NCBI RefSeq assembly: GCF_002937075.1
Contig: NZ_NHSJ01000036.1
Location: forward strand, 1 to 64,000
DNA length: 64,000 bases
DNA from: Rhodoblastus sphagnicola
Lineage (GTDB): Bacteria; Pseudomonadota; Alphaproteobacteria; Rhizobiales; Beijerinckiaceae
Reading direction: 5' to 3'
The position numbers and the translations under genes are program-made. A model generated the notes under the pieces. That model was given only the letters and a program-made list of their open reading frames with translations. It was not told where the DNA came from and did no database searches. This document shows positions 54,130 through 63,101 of this stretch, piece by piece. Positions within the stretch are counted from its first letter, which is position 1. Every line of letters starts with the position of its first letter.

Positions 54130-55884
54130 ATGGGAAATACCGAGGATCGGATTGAAAACAATCTGCCGAAACAGATCGCCGGGCTGATCGGACTGATCCG
54201 CGGCTCGGATCGTCGTGGCGAGGTCGCCGCTTTTCTGCTGGCGCTCGTCGCGATCGTCGGCGCCACGGCTTACGCGCAAACACTTCTCAACGCCTGGAAT
54301 CAACCATTCTACGACGCGCTCGCCCGCAAGGATGGAGCGACATTCGCGCGGCAACTTGTCCTGTTCGCGCAGATCGCGGGAAGCCTCCTTGGTTTAAACG
54401 TGGCGCAGACCTGGCTCAATCAGCGCACGAAGCTCGCCTTGCGCCGCGCGATCGGCGAACGCCTCATTGTCGACTGGCTTGCGCCTCTCATCGCCGCGCG
54501 CCTCTCCCAGGCCGGACAGCTTGGCGAGAACCCCGACCAGCGGATCCACGAAGATGTCAGACGCCTGACCGAACTGTCGACCGATCTGGGCGTCGGCTTG
54601 TTGCAATCGACCATGCTGCTGATCACCTTCGCGACCATTCTGTGGACGCTTTCGGACGATCTTTTGATCTCCATTGGCGGGACGCTGTTCGCCGTGCCCG
54701 GTTACATGGTTTGGTGCGCCCTCCTTTATTCCATCGCCGCCTCGGCCTTGAGTTGGCGCGTGGGGAGTCCGCTGATTTCGTTGAACGAGGAAAGATACGC
54801 CGCGGAGGCGAAGCTGCGGTCTGTTCTCGTCCATGTCAACGAAGAGATCGAAAGCATCACCCTCAACGGCGCGGAGCCCGAGGCCGCGCGCAAGCTGAAA
54901 TCGGTCTTCGGCGATGTCGTCACGATCGCGAAACGTCTGGCGATGGCCACGACGGGTTTGGCCTGGGTGACGGCGGGCGTCGGCTGGCTCGCTATTGTGG
55001 CGCCAATTCTTGTCGCCGCCCCGGTTTATTTCGCCGGGGACATGACCTTCGGCAAGCTGATGATGGTTGTCGGCGCCTTCAACCAGGTGCAGACGGCATT
55101 AGGGTGGTTCGTGAACAACTTCTCGGGCATCGCGGACTGGCGCGCCACATTGTCGCGCGTCGTGAGTTTCCATGAAGCATTATCAACGATTGAACGCCTC
55201 CGCGAGGGAGAGAGCCGCATTGAAGTGCAGGGCGGGCACGAGGAGTCGTTCATCATTGACGACCTTTGGATCTCAACGCGGAGCGGACACATTGTGCTGA
55301 ACGACCCGCACCTCGTCGTAAAAGCCGGCGATCGTGTTCTCATCAAAGGCGACTCTGACGACGAACGCGCGTTATTCCTCGCGATTTCGGGATTATGGCC
55401 CTGGGGCGGAGGATCTATCGCACGCCCGCATCGCCAGTCGATCGTCTTCATGTCGTCGCCAGGATCCATTGCGCCGGGTCCGTTGCGCTTATCCTTGACG
55501 TTTCCGCACCCGCCAGACGCCTATGATGACGAACGCATTCGCGCGGCGCTCACGACTGTAGGCCTCGAACATTTCGCGACATCGATCGACACGGACGATC
55601 GATGGGATCATCGACTGTTGGATGATGAAAAACAGCGCGTCACAATGGCTCGCGCTCTCCTGGTGAGACCGCGCTGGCTCGTGATTCATCGCGCGCTTGC
55701 TTCGGTCGACCTTGTATCCGCCGAGCGGATTGCCGCATCGTTCTCCCGCGAAATGCCGGAAGTTGGCTTGATCTATATTGGAGATGCGCCAGCGGCGCCT
55801 GACTTTTTCACGAGGATGGTCGATTTCACGTTGGAAAGGAAACGCCCCCCTTTCCACCCGACCGTCGCTCCGCGGATTGGCTGA
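54130..55884 (+). CDS. SbmA/BacA-YddA-type ABC transporter with degenerate ATPase
   Basis: A 584-residue fusion of membrane and nucleotide-binding domains, the layout of the SbmA/YddA (ABC peroxisomal) group. The membrane domain is well preserved (NAWNQPFYDALARKD at about 54-68 and NPDQRIHEDVRRLTELSTDL). The ATPase domain keeps its fold but has lost its motifs: Walker A is KGDSDDERALF (405-416) instead of GxSGSGKS, the signature is LLDDEKQR, and Walker B is LVIHRALASVD, without the Asp-Glu pair. It cannot hydrolyse ATP in the normal way. The long open frame argues for retained function, perhaps as a non-driven channel or scaffold. Confidence 0.82.
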   Translation: MGNTEDRIENNLPKQIAGLIGLIRGSDRRGEVAAFLLALVAIVGATAYAQTLLNAWNQPFYDALARKDGATFARQLVLFAQIAGSLLGLNVAQTWLNQRTKLALRRAIGERLIVDWLAPLIAARLSQAGQLGENPDQRIHEDVRRLTELSTDLGVGLLQSTMLLITFATILWTLSDDLLISIGGTLFAVPGYMVWCALLYSIAASALSWRVGSPLISLNEERYAAEAKLRSVLVHVNEEIESITLNGAEPEAARKLKSVFGDVVTIAKRLAMATTGLAWVTAGVGWLAIVAPILVAAPVYFAGDMTFGKLMMVVGAFNQVQTALGWFVNNFSGIADWRATLSRVVSFHEALSTIERLREGESRIEVQGGHEESFIIDDLWISTRSGHIVLNDPHLVVKAGDRVLIKGDSDDERALFLAISGLWPWGGGSIARPHRQSIVFMSSPGSIAPGPLRLSLTFPHPPDAYDDERIRAALTTVGLEHFATSIDTDDRWDHRLLDDEKQRVTMARALLVRPRWLVIHRALASVDLVSAERIAASFSREMPEVGLIYIGDAPAAPDFFTRMVDFTLERKRPPFHPTVAPRIG

Positions 55885-55957
55885 TCGCCTGAACGCCCGG
55901 TGAGCGTAGAGCAACGGCCGGTGTCGCGTCGCCTGGTCGGATTACCGCTCCGCGCCG

Positions 55958-57136
55958 TCAGTGTACTTGTCCTGGCATGATATTGACGTTCCCGCCGCCA
56001 ATGGACAAAATTGGAAATGGGCCTTGCGACCCGTTCGAATCAGCCCTCCGCGCGCGCTCCGTCTGGGTTGCGCCAGAAGGAGGTTGCATCCGCCCCAGCG
56101 AGCGAACCAGTTGAGGCGCGACGCCCGCGAGCAGGGTGAATTTGTCGTGGTTGGCTGGGTCCATCCCTTTCACATCGCTGACGTCGATGACGGTTGCTCC
56201 AAGGGACGTCAATTCGTTGGCATCGCCATAGGCTCCAAGCCGTGGTCGTCCTCCCGCGATCAGACTGGACAAGCTGAGCGCCTGATCGTCCCTCGATATT
56301 ATGACATAATAAGGAACGGGCGGTTTGCCCAGTTGGCGCAGCTGGGACTTAAAGACATCGAAATCAATATCTGGAGAAGCAAGAAAGACCAGGTCAACCT
56401 TGGACAAGTTGCTTGTGAATCCGCTTAATTTTAACTGGATAATCGACTCCATGAACAGCCAGTTGCCTAACGAATGCGCCACGATACTGACCTTATTTGC
56501 GTCGCTTTGCAGCAAAAGCTTAAGCACTCTCGCGAGATCCGCCCGCGCGGCGTTGGCGCTGTTATTGTCATAGCCATAATCGAATACATTTCCCCGCGAC
56601 GCCCAACTGAAAACGACGGGAACGCCGGGGAAAGCCGCGTCGTGACTGATTTGCGCCGTTGTGTAGACCGCCTCAGAGAAAAAAGTGTTGAACCCGTGTA
56701 TATAAAGAATAACTCTGCGATTTTCGGGGCGCTCTCTTCTCAGCCGCGCATTCAATTTCTCAAGAAAGTCCCGTTCGCTCGGCAGATATGACGCCTTGCG
56801 CACAGTGAAGTCCGTCTTGGGGTCCCCGGGAGGCGAATCTGGCCATTCGACCTCTCCGGTCACATGGTTGGGGGGCACCGAAATGGAAACATCCGCGAAA
56901 TCCAATCCGGCTGCGCGGTCGGTCCCAAAAAGCGTATCCGACCGTTCGTCCCGCTTCCGGGTCGTCGCGACCAGAATGTCGTGTCGGGTCGAGCCCGATT
57001 CAAATGCGGTTGAACTGCCGAGGTACCCGGTTTCCGGCCGCATGGCGCAGCCGGCGAGCAGAACAACAAGTCCGAGCCACAAAAGTCGCATTTCCAGAAG
57101 CCTTGAATTGAGGGCGGGCGATAAACGCGCTTTCAT
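55958..57136 (-). CDS. DUF900 alpha/beta-hydrolase lipoprotein
   Basis: A 392-residue protein with a lipoprotein signal ending LLAGC (Cys near residue 30), then a mature alpha/beta hydrolase of the DUF900 type. The catalytic landmarks are ILYIHGFNTFFSEAVYTTAQ near 145 and VSIVAHSLGNWLFMES near 220, with a late Asp/His region (SPDIDFDVFK, PANHDKFTLL). The chosen ATG at 57136 follows GGAGAGGCTGCAT, a good ribosome site; an alternative ATG at 57091 gives a shorter signal peptide. It faces the degenerate ABC gene tail to tail. Substrate unknown. Confidence 0.85.
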   Translation of the reverse strand: MKARLSPALNSRLLEMRLLWLGLVVLLAGCAMRPETGYLGSSTAFESGSTRHDILVATTRKRDERSDTLFGTDRAAGLDFADVSISVPPNHVTGEVEWPDSPPGDPKTDFTVRKASYLPSERDFLEKLNARLRRERPENRRVILYIHGFNTFFSEAVYTTAQISHDAAFPGVPVVFSWASRGNVFDYGYDNNSANAARADLARVLKLLLQSDANKVSIVAHSLGNWLFMESIIQLKLSGFTSNLSKVDLVFLASPDIDFDVFKSQLRQLGKPPVPYYVIISRDDQALSLSSLIAGGRPRLGAYGDANELTSLGATVIDVSDVKGMDPANHDKFTLLAGVAPQLVRSLGRMQPPSGATQTERARRADSNGSQGPFPILSIGGGNVNIMPGQVH

Positions 57137-57281
57137 ATGCAGCCTCTCCACAGCCAATTGCGCATCCGCTTCCTCGCGTCGTCGAAAGCTTGGCCCGCCA
57201 GACATTCTCAAGAAGAGCGCCCCGCGCGTGGCGCGAGAAAAGCGCATGGTGTCGCGAGGATATACTCCGGCGCGCGGCCGC

Positions 57282-59495
57282 TCAGTCGGCTTCGAAAAGC
57301 TTTTCGATGCGAGCCAGCCGCTCCGTGCGTTCGCCATCAGGTTCGCCGGCCGCCGCCATGACCTGCCGGATCGTCTCCAGCGCCTCGGCCCGGTCGCCGG
57401 CGCCGGACTTCAGCATTTTCGGGATCGCGGCGAGCGCGGCGTCCCGATCCAGCAACAGGGTGAAGAATTGTTCGCGGACCAGTCGCTTGAACGCTTCGAG
57501 CGTCATGCCGTCTTCCGTGGCGCGCATGTGGCGCAACGCATTGAACGCGCGTTCGTCCACGCCCGGTCCAGCCATGCCGATATAGACCATGCTGCGAATT
57601 GCCGCTTCGCGCAGTCCGCCTTCGGCGACATGCGCCTTGAGTTCGGCGATGCCTTGCTGGATGAAGGCCGTCCGCTCCGGCTCGACGCCGGGGCGGCGGC
57701 GCGGAGGCTCGTCCGAGGCGCCAACGCCAAGCAGGGCCTGCACCTGCGGCGAGCCATAGAACGACAGGAATAGCTGCTCCGCGCTGCGATCGCGCAGATC
57801 GCGATAGCTGTCGAGCGCGGCGATGATTCCGTCGGAAACCATCGCTTGCCACCGGAGCAGCGGGTTGTCGGACGACACCGGCTGGCGGTGTTCGCGCACC
57901 TGCGCGGCAAGCTGGGCCACCTGTCCCATCAGAGGGTTGCGGTCCGAAAACAGTTCGAACGGCAGTTCGGCAAGACTGAGCTTGCGCAGAGCCTCAACGG
58001 ACTGGTCGCTGACGAAGGCGCGGACAACAGGCTGGAGGAAGCTGCGATAAAGGCTGAGATTAATCTCCGACACCCGCCGCGCGGCGGCGAAACGACGCTC
58101 GTTTTCGGGGGTTGGCTGGACGATGGCCCGCACATCGGCCAGCGTTCGCTTCTCGAAATGCGCGATCCAGTCGCCGGTGGCCATTTCAGGATGGACCGTC
58201 TCGGCGGTCTTGGGCGTCATGACCGCCTCGTAAAGGCCGGGCGGCAACACGTCGATCAGATCGATATTGGAAGCAAACTCCTGATGCTCCTTTTTCGCCA
58301 CCCCGCCCGACACGAAAATGCCGAGATGGCCAATACTTTCGTGGATCGCGTAGACGATGGTCTGGCCGTTGGCGAGCAGGTCGTCGTCCTTTTCATACAG
58401 ATCGACGATCCAGCCAAGCGCCTGCTGAGGCGGGGTAATGTTGTCCCCCCTGGAGCAAAAGCAGATGATCGGAGAGCGGATATGACGCAGGTCGATCCGG
58501 ACGCCGTCGCTGGTGATGATTTCGGCGGTCGCGAGCCGGTTGCCGATAAACAGCTTATCGACAATCCACTGCATTTCCCCGGCGTTGAGTTTGACGTGTC
58601 CGTCCCAATATTTCTCGAATTCGAGGAAACGCGGCCCCTCGGTGTCGACCTTGCTCCAGACATTATAGTTCTTGGTCCAGAGTGTGTTGGCGGGGTTCAA
58701 ATTCTCGAAGTTTTCGACCAGATAGCCGCCGTCGAACTTGCCATTGCCCAGGTCGCCCGTGAGCGCGGTGAGCCAGCTGCCGCCGAGCAGGCCGCCGGAA
58801 TAGCGCATCGCATTCTTGCCTTCAACGCCGGCCCAATACGAGAGCGGCGCTCCCGGAACGATGATCGGCCCGAACAAGTCGGGCCGCGTCGCCGCCACCA
58901 TCATCACCGCCCAGCCCGCTTGACAATTGCCGATCACGCAGGGCTTGCCTTCGGCTTCCGGATGCAGGGCGATGACCTTTTCCAGGAACGCGGCCTCCGC
59001 CCGCATGATGTCTTCGATGGTCTGCCCAGGCTCAGGCTCGGGCGTGAAGCCGACGAAATAGCACGGATGCCCGGCGCGCATCGCCACGCCCAGTTCGCTG
59101 TCGGCCTTGAAGCCGCCAATTCCCGGGCCATGGCCGGCGCGCGGATCGACGACGACAAAAGGACGCTTTTTCGGGTCGATCGTGACGCCTTGCGGCGGCT
59201 TGACCCGGACCAGGCCGTAATTGACGGGGCGCTCGAAAGTTCGACCGTCGAGCACCAACTCCGCATCGAAACTGAGAACGTTCGGAACGGCCTTCGCCTT
59301 CTGGGCGTAATATTGCTCGCTGCGTTGCCGGAACACATCCCAGAACAGAATAGTGCGTTGCGTCGCGTCGACGACATAGTCGCCGACCAATTTCCAGGGC
59401 TGGAGAGCCGCGTTCATCGATGCAATGTATTGCGATCCATCCGAATCTTTTGTCGGGAAGGCGCCGGTCGTTTCGCTGCTGGAAGACTTGGACAT
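57282..59495 (-). CDS. DUF3141 PhaC-like alpha/beta-hydrolase protein
   Basis: A 737-residue DUF3141 protein. The N-terminal two thirds are an alpha/beta hydrolase related to PHA synthases, with a Cys nucleophile in VIGNCQAGWAVMMVAA near 196 (G-x-C-x-G, as in PhaC), IRSPIICFCSRGDNITPPQQ near 345 and HESIGHLGIFVSGGV near 392. The C-terminal third has a TerB-like helical domain (GGLREAAIRSMVYIGMAGPG). The same end is repeated in a decayed copy at 61.2 kb. It follows the CBS gene by 55 bases. A role in polyester or lipid metabolism is likely but unproven. Confidence 0.85.
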   Translation of the reverse strand: MSKSSSSETTGAFPTKDSDGSQYIASMNAALQPWKLVGDYVVDATQRTILFWDVFRQRSEQYYAQKAKAVPNVLSFDAELVLDGRTFERPVNYGLVRVKPPQGVTIDPKKRPFVVVDPRAGHGPGIGGFKADSELGVAMRAGHPCYFVGFTPEPEPGQTIEDIMRAEAAFLEKVIALHPEAEGKPCVIGNCQAGWAVMMVAATRPDLFGPIIVPGAPLSYWAGVEGKNAMRYSGGLLGGSWLTALTGDLGNGKFDGGYLVENFENLNPANTLWTKNYNVWSKVDTEGPRFLEFEKYWDGHVKLNAGEMQWIVDKLFIGNRLATAEIITSDGVRIDLRHIRSPIICFCSRGDNITPPQQALGWIVDLYEKDDDLLANGQTIVYAIHESIGHLGIFVSGGVAKKEHQEFASNIDLIDVLPPGLYEAVMTPKTAETVHPEMATGDWIAHFEKRTLADVRAIVQPTPENERRFAAARRVSEINLSLYRSFLQPVVRAFVSDQSVEALRKLSLAELPFELFSDRNPLMGQVAQLAAQVREHRQPVSSDNPLLRWQAMVSDGIIAALDSYRDLRDRSAEQLFLSFYGSPQVQALLGVGASDEPPRRRPGVEPERTAFIQQGIAELKAHVAEGGLREAAIRSMVYIGMAGPGVDERAFNALRHMRATEDGMTLEAFKRLVREQFFTLLLDRDAALAAIPKMLKSGAGDRAEALETIRQVMAAAGEPDGERTERLARIEKLFEAD

Positions 59496-59550
59496 GAGAA
59501 CACCTCAACAAGGGTGGCGAGCGCAAGGTTATTTGGCCGAAGGGGCGGCG

Positions 59551-60585
59551 TCAGCGTCCCCAGACCAGGGACAATTCGGCGTCGCCGGGAAAGCCGTCCG
59601 GAAAGCTCGCGATGCGCGCGGAGAGCGCAAAACCGAGCGGCCGCAATTCCTTGTCCCAGTACAGAAAGAAATCCGCAGCCTTGCCGCGCAAGCTCGCCGG
59701 CCAGTCGGGATCGGGCAAGTTGATGGCGCGACCGCCATCGCCGCAAAGCGCCGCCGGAAAGACGAGGGCCGTGACGCCGGTTTCGCCGCGCCGCGCCGCC
59801 TCGCTCGCCCGCGTCATCAGATGGGCTAAATCGGCGTCGGTGAAGCGGGCCGCGAGCAGCGACCTGACAAGTCCATCGCTTTTTTCGCGCGATTGCCGCA
59901 ACGCGTTCTCATGAAGTTTCGACCTGTTGCGCTCGAAGGCGTTGACCAGGTCCTTGAGGCTCGCGCCGGTGACCGCTGCTTTCGGCGCCTCGGCCGTCGG
60001 CGCTGGCGGCCGGGTTGGGGCCGGCCGCAGCTTCGCCAGCGCAACTCGGATGTCCTCGCGCAAGACCTCGAAAGCCTCCGCCGTCACCGGCATCGCCGGA
60101 TGGCGCGCCTTGGGCGCGAAGAACCGCAGCAAATCGGCTCGCGTAATGACGCCGACGACGATTCCCAACCGTGTAACAAGGATGCGCTTGACCCGACGCT
60201 GCGTCATCAGGTTCGCGACTTCCGCAATCGACGCGTCCTGATCGATACAAAGCGCGGGCTTGGACATGATCTGGCGCACAGTCTCGCCCTCATGCTCCAG
60301 CGCGTCGAGATAGTTCCCGGCGACGTCCTGTCCGCCGGCTAGAATGGCCAACCAGGCTGCGCGCTGGCTGTCGCGAATCATGGCGTCGGAGAAGTGGAAA
60401 TCGCTCTCGCTGACGACGCCGAGCGGCCGGCCGTCGCCATCGACCACCGGCAAGCCGCTGACATGGAGGCGCAGCATCGCCTCCGCCGCGGCGCGAGCTG
60501 TGTCGTCCGGCCCGACCGTGACGACCCGCGAAGTCATGGCGTCACAGGCGCGCTGATTCTGAATTGAACGGGCAATATCAAGCAT
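59551..60585 (-). CDS. CBS-domain protein with C-terminal extension
   Basis: A 344-residue protein. Two CBS domains fill residues about 10-150 (AMTSRVVTVGPDDTARAAAE, HVSGLPVVDGDGRPLGVVSE; then IMSKPALCIDQDASIAEVAN and VKRILVTRLGIVVGVITRAD). CBS pairs bind adenine nucleotides and sense energy state. The C-terminal half (AAVTGASLKDLVNAFERNR, ADFFLYWDKELRPLGFALS) is not recognised. Its ATG lies within the end of the small upstream gene. It would form an operon with that small gene and the DUF3141 gene, under the TetR-type operator. Confidence 0.85.
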   Translation of the reverse strand: MLDIARSIQNQRACDAMTSRVVTVGPDDTARAAAEAMLRLHVSGLPVVDGDGRPLGVVSESDFHFSDAMIRDSQRAAWLAILAGGQDVAGNYLDALEHEGETVRQIMSKPALCIDQDASIAEVANLMTQRRVKRILVTRLGIVVGVITRADLLRFFAPKARHPAMPVTAEAFEVLREDIRVALAKLRPAPTRPPAPTAEAPKAAVTGASLKDLVNAFERNRSKLHENALRQSREKSDGLVRSLLAARFTDADLAHLMTRASEAARRGETGVTALVFPAALCGDGGRAINLPDPDWPASLRGKAADFFLYWDKELRPLGFALSARIASFPDGFPGDAELSLVWGR

Positions 60586-60712
60586 GGCGGACACCTTTCG
60601 TGCGGGACGCGGCCGCAAGATCGTGTTGCGGCAAGGCCACGCGCAGCCAGCAGCCCGCGCCGAGGCTCGCAGCGACCACGGTCGCCGTCAGCAAGGTTCG
60701 ACCAAAGAACAT
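60578..60712 (-). CDS. Small protein with a membrane segment
   Basis: A 44-residue gene: MFFGRTLLTATVVAASLGAG, CWLRVALPQHDLAAASRTKG, ending VRHA. The first half is a hydrophobic helix that could be a membrane anchor. The ATG at 60712 follows GAAGGAGAAGCGG, a strong ribosome site, and its stop overlaps the CBS gene start. This supports a real small gene. It is 120 bases downstream of the second TetR-type operator. No family is recognised. Confidence 0.6.
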   Translation of the reverse strand: MFFGRTLLTATVVAASLGAGCWLRVALPQHDLAAASRTKGVRHA

Positions 60713-60831
60713 CCGCTTCTCCTTCCGCGCCCATCGAAGCGCCGACAGCGATCGTCTCGGTCGGCGACGGCCTTCGGATTTTCGTCCGGATCGCGATGGG
60801 ACTGTTTTTCCGGCCGGCACGATTTATTTCA

Positions 60832-60851
60832 CTGACTGACGCGTTAGTCAA
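60832..60851. promoter_or_regulatory. TetR-type operator 2
   Basis: On the minus strand the sequence TTGACTAACGCGTCAGTCAG matches operator 1 at 19 of 20 positions, and the match continues outside the palindrome (TGAAATA) to give about 28 of 30. TTGACT is again 17 bases before an AATAAA -10-like box, facing the small-protein/CBS/DUF3141 operon. It is the best evidence that the TetR protein at 52.3-52.9 kb controls this operon. Confidence 0.75.
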
Positions 60852-60971
60852 TGGCGTTTGAGCGGATGGCGAGCGTGTGTCTGGCATTCGATCCAAGCAA
60901 AAAGAGGTCAGCTCAAGGATTGTGATTCTTTGTTCGCCACACTGAACACAACGCGAACTTCGTGGTCATGA

Positions 60972-61192
60972 TCAGCTTGCGGGCCTGGGTTCAGGCTCGA
61001 GTGCTGCATAGAGCACTGTCTTTCCGATCTTGAGGCGCGTCGCCGTTTCGCCCACCGTCAACCATTTCACCATAAGCGCCCTCACGCTCCAGCTTGTTCG
61101 CGGTCACCACGGGCTTTCGGCCGCCGCGTCTTCCGCGCGCGGCGTCGGCTACGAGGCCGGCGCGTGTGCGTGCGGATGAGGTCGCGTTCGAA
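60972..61192 (-). pseudogene. C-terminal fragment of a serine recombinase (resolvase)
   Basis: Readable parts are FERDLIRTHTRAGLVADAA, GRRGGRKPVV and, after a frameshift, LTVGETATRLKIGKTVLYAAL, the end of a Tn3-type resolvase or invertase. The catalytic N-terminal domain is missing. The fragment abuts the collapsed DUF3141 copy. Confidence 0.75.
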
Positions 61193-61194
61193 TT

Positions 61195-61500
61195 TCCGCG
61201 GCGCGCATGTGGCGCAACGCATTGAACGCGCGTTCGTCCACGCCCGGTCCAGCCATGCCGATATAGACCATGTTGCCAATCGCCGCTTCGCGCTGCCCCG
61301 CCCTCGTCCGAGAGGCTACGCCAAGCAGGGCCAGCGCCTGCGGCGAGTCGGGCGACACAGGCTGGCCAACCCGGCCGCGCGCTACCTGTTGCGGGCCATT
61401 GCGCCGGAGAAGTGGAAATCGCCCTCGCTGACGACGCCGAGCGGCCGGCCTTCGCCATTGACCACCGGCAAGCCGCTGACATGGAGGCGCAGCATCGTCA
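61195..61500 (-). pseudogene. Collapsed duplicate of the DUF3141-CBS operon
   Basis: Within 300 bases, fragments of both genes appear in the same order as the intact copy. A 90-base piece (about 61195-61300) matches the DUF3141 C-terminal region (NMVYIGMAGPGVDERAFNAL); a second piece near 61310-61350 matches DUF3141 further upstream; a third (about 61400-61500) matches the CBS gene start (PLGVVSEGDFHF). The middle of both genes is deleted. It is a relic of a second copy of the operon. Confidence 0.8.
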
Positions 61501-61512
61501 GACCGTCGTTCG

Positions 61513-61965
61513 CTAAATGTTGTCCAGATCAGCCCGGCACAGCGAGCTGAACGCCAGAAGCGGATCGGGATCGAGACTCTTCGACAACGCATCCGTCGCA
61601 AGTTGCCGAACTTCGATGCCCGGCTTCAGCGAGATTTCGACGATGGAGCGGAGCACAGCTTCTCCGCCGGCGACGACCTCCTGAGAAGCAAAGAGCCTCA
61701 TTCGGTTGATAAGCCCGACCAGCCGCTGCGCATCTTCGGTCAACGTGATTTCTTCAAGCGTATAGGCGTTGAGAAGCAAATTCGACGCGCTGACGACAAA
61801 ATCGGCATAAACCTTCTCTCGTTTCGTCCGCTCAAATGCAATGCGCTGAAGGCGATCCTGGAAGCGCTGGGTATAGACGGCTGTGATCACCGAGGCGCCG
61901 CCGCCAACGATGGCCCCGGCCAGAGCCGAAACTGAGCTAAGTACGGCTGTTAAATCCATGTGCAT
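61513..61965 (-). CDS. Small membrane-anchored hypothetical protein
   Basis: A 150-residue protein starting MHMDLTAVLSSVSALAGAIV, with a hydrophobic anchor at about 8-28 and a helical cytoplasmic part (FQDRLQRIAFERTKREKVYA, EEITLTEDAQRLVGLINRM). Proteins of this kind are met in many proteobacteria but have no assigned role. The start at 61965 lies about seven bases after GAAGAGGTC; a second ATG follows two codons later. It sits alone among remnants. Confidence 0.6.
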   Translation of the reverse strand: MHMDLTAVLSSVSALAGAIVGGGASVITAVYTQRFQDRLQRIAFERTKREKVYADFVVSASNLLLNAYTLEEITLTEDAQRLVGLINRMRLFASQEVVAGGEAVLRSIVEISLKPGIEVRQLATDALSKSLDPDPLLAFSSLCRADLDNI

Positions 61966-62066
61966 GACCTCTTCAAAAGGGGCGCCGCGCGCGGCGCGGC
62001 GGGCTTGTCCACGTTGCATTTATTGAACTGTTCGAGCGCGTGGCGTCGCTCGATCACGTGAACACT

Positions 62067-62280
62067 CCACCGCCTAAAGGCGGTGGCTTCGGGTTACGGC
62101 CAAAAGCCGGACAGGTCGGCTCTTTGGGCCGACAGGCGCAAATTCTGAAACATTCTTGCCCAGCTGCCGTTTCGCAAAGCTGAAAGTTCAAACACATTCA
62201 CGGGTTTCGATTTGAATGCTGAAGCAATCTCGACGACACTCGCTCGTGGCTGGTCCCATGCCGCCTAGAGGCGTGGGGTT
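62067..62280. mobile_element. IS200/IS605-type end remnant with two hairpins
   Basis: Two short hairpins, CCACCGCCTAAAGGCGGTGG at 62067-62086 and GCCGCCTAGAGGC within 62256-62278, resemble the terminal structures of IS200/IS605 elements. The second ends GTGGGGTTTAC, exactly where the amidohydrolase fragment breaks off. No transposase is left between them, so this is a non-autonomous or decayed element. Confidence 0.55.
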
Positions 62281-62282
62281 TA

Positions 62283-62468
62283 CGGATCCCCTATCAGGAC
62301 CGCGGTGGCGACGCCATGCGCGTTCATAGTCTCGACGGACTTCTCGGGCGTCCAATGCGGCGGCGGCGCGCCGGCCACCTCGGTCAGGCCCCTGGTGTGC
62401 ATGGCGCGCACGAAGGCCGGAGGAATCAGACGGTGATGAACGTCGATCCGATTGGCGGGGGCGGTCAT
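62283..62468 (-). pseudogene. Amidohydrolase N-terminal fragment
   Basis: An ATG at 62468 starts RIDVHHRLIPPAFVRAMHTR, GLTEVAGAPPPHWTPEKSVE and NAHGVATAVLIGDP, the first 60 residues of an amidohydrolase-2 family protein, with the DVHH metal motif. The frame ends at the insertion-type sequence. The remainder of the gene is gone. Confidence 0.75.
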
Positions 62469-63101
62469 GGTTGGCTCCGTTGCTGTGGTCGATCGGCTGG
62501 CTCGACCGGCGGGAGATGAAAGAAGGTGGCGACGATGGTTTCCACCATCCGGGTCCGCGCCGTGTCGGCGTCGATGTCCGGAGCCAGGCGGTTCAGGAGC
62601 GCTGGGAATGTCGCGGCAGGTTGAGGGCTACGTTGAGCAGGGCAAAAACAGCGCCGGATGGCTGCTGCGGGTGACGCCGGCTTCAATGCCGGCCGCGAAA
62701 AACGCCCGGCTCGATTCATAGGCTGGTTGGAGGAGCAGGGTCTGGAGCCGCTCGGCGCGGTCGGGCGCCTCGGCCCAACCTCGGGGAACGAAATCCCGAA
62801 CATCCGGGTGCGCTGCGTAAAAGTCGGCCAACCGCAAGGTCATGTCGCGCCGCCGCTCCCCTATGGGACGGGAGAGGTCGGCGGCGATGCGGCGGGTCTC
62901 GTCGATGACGGGCCGCGCCTCGATCGCGCTCGCATCGAGACAGGCCTCCCAGAGCGCGATCTTGCTGCCGAAATGCACGCGGACGAGATTCGGGCTGACC
63001 TTCGCCTTTACCGCGATGCCGCGCACGTCGGCCGCCTCAAAGCCGAAGCTGGCGAAAACCTGCGTGGCGGCGTCCAGCAAAGCCTTTCGGCCGTCCGGCA
63101 T
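62465..63101 (-). pseudogene. Frameshifted TetR-family regulator
   Basis: The first 150 residues encode a TetR regulator (MPDGRKALLDAATQVFASFG, VSPNLVRVHFGSKIALWEAC). A T-run near 62640 appears to have lost one base: the expected PALFFALLNVAL becomes PALFLPCST and stops. A second shift further on brings LLNRLAPDIDADTARTRMVE and VETIVATFFHLPP back in another frame. The gene ends just over the amidohydrolase start, the common operon pair, so both were lost together. Confidence 0.7.

Noticed and set aside
57846-59723. A 625-codon plus-strand frame opposite the DUF3141 gene
   Set aside because: The opposite strand carries a conserved protein with catalytic motifs; this frame has none and no ribosome site.
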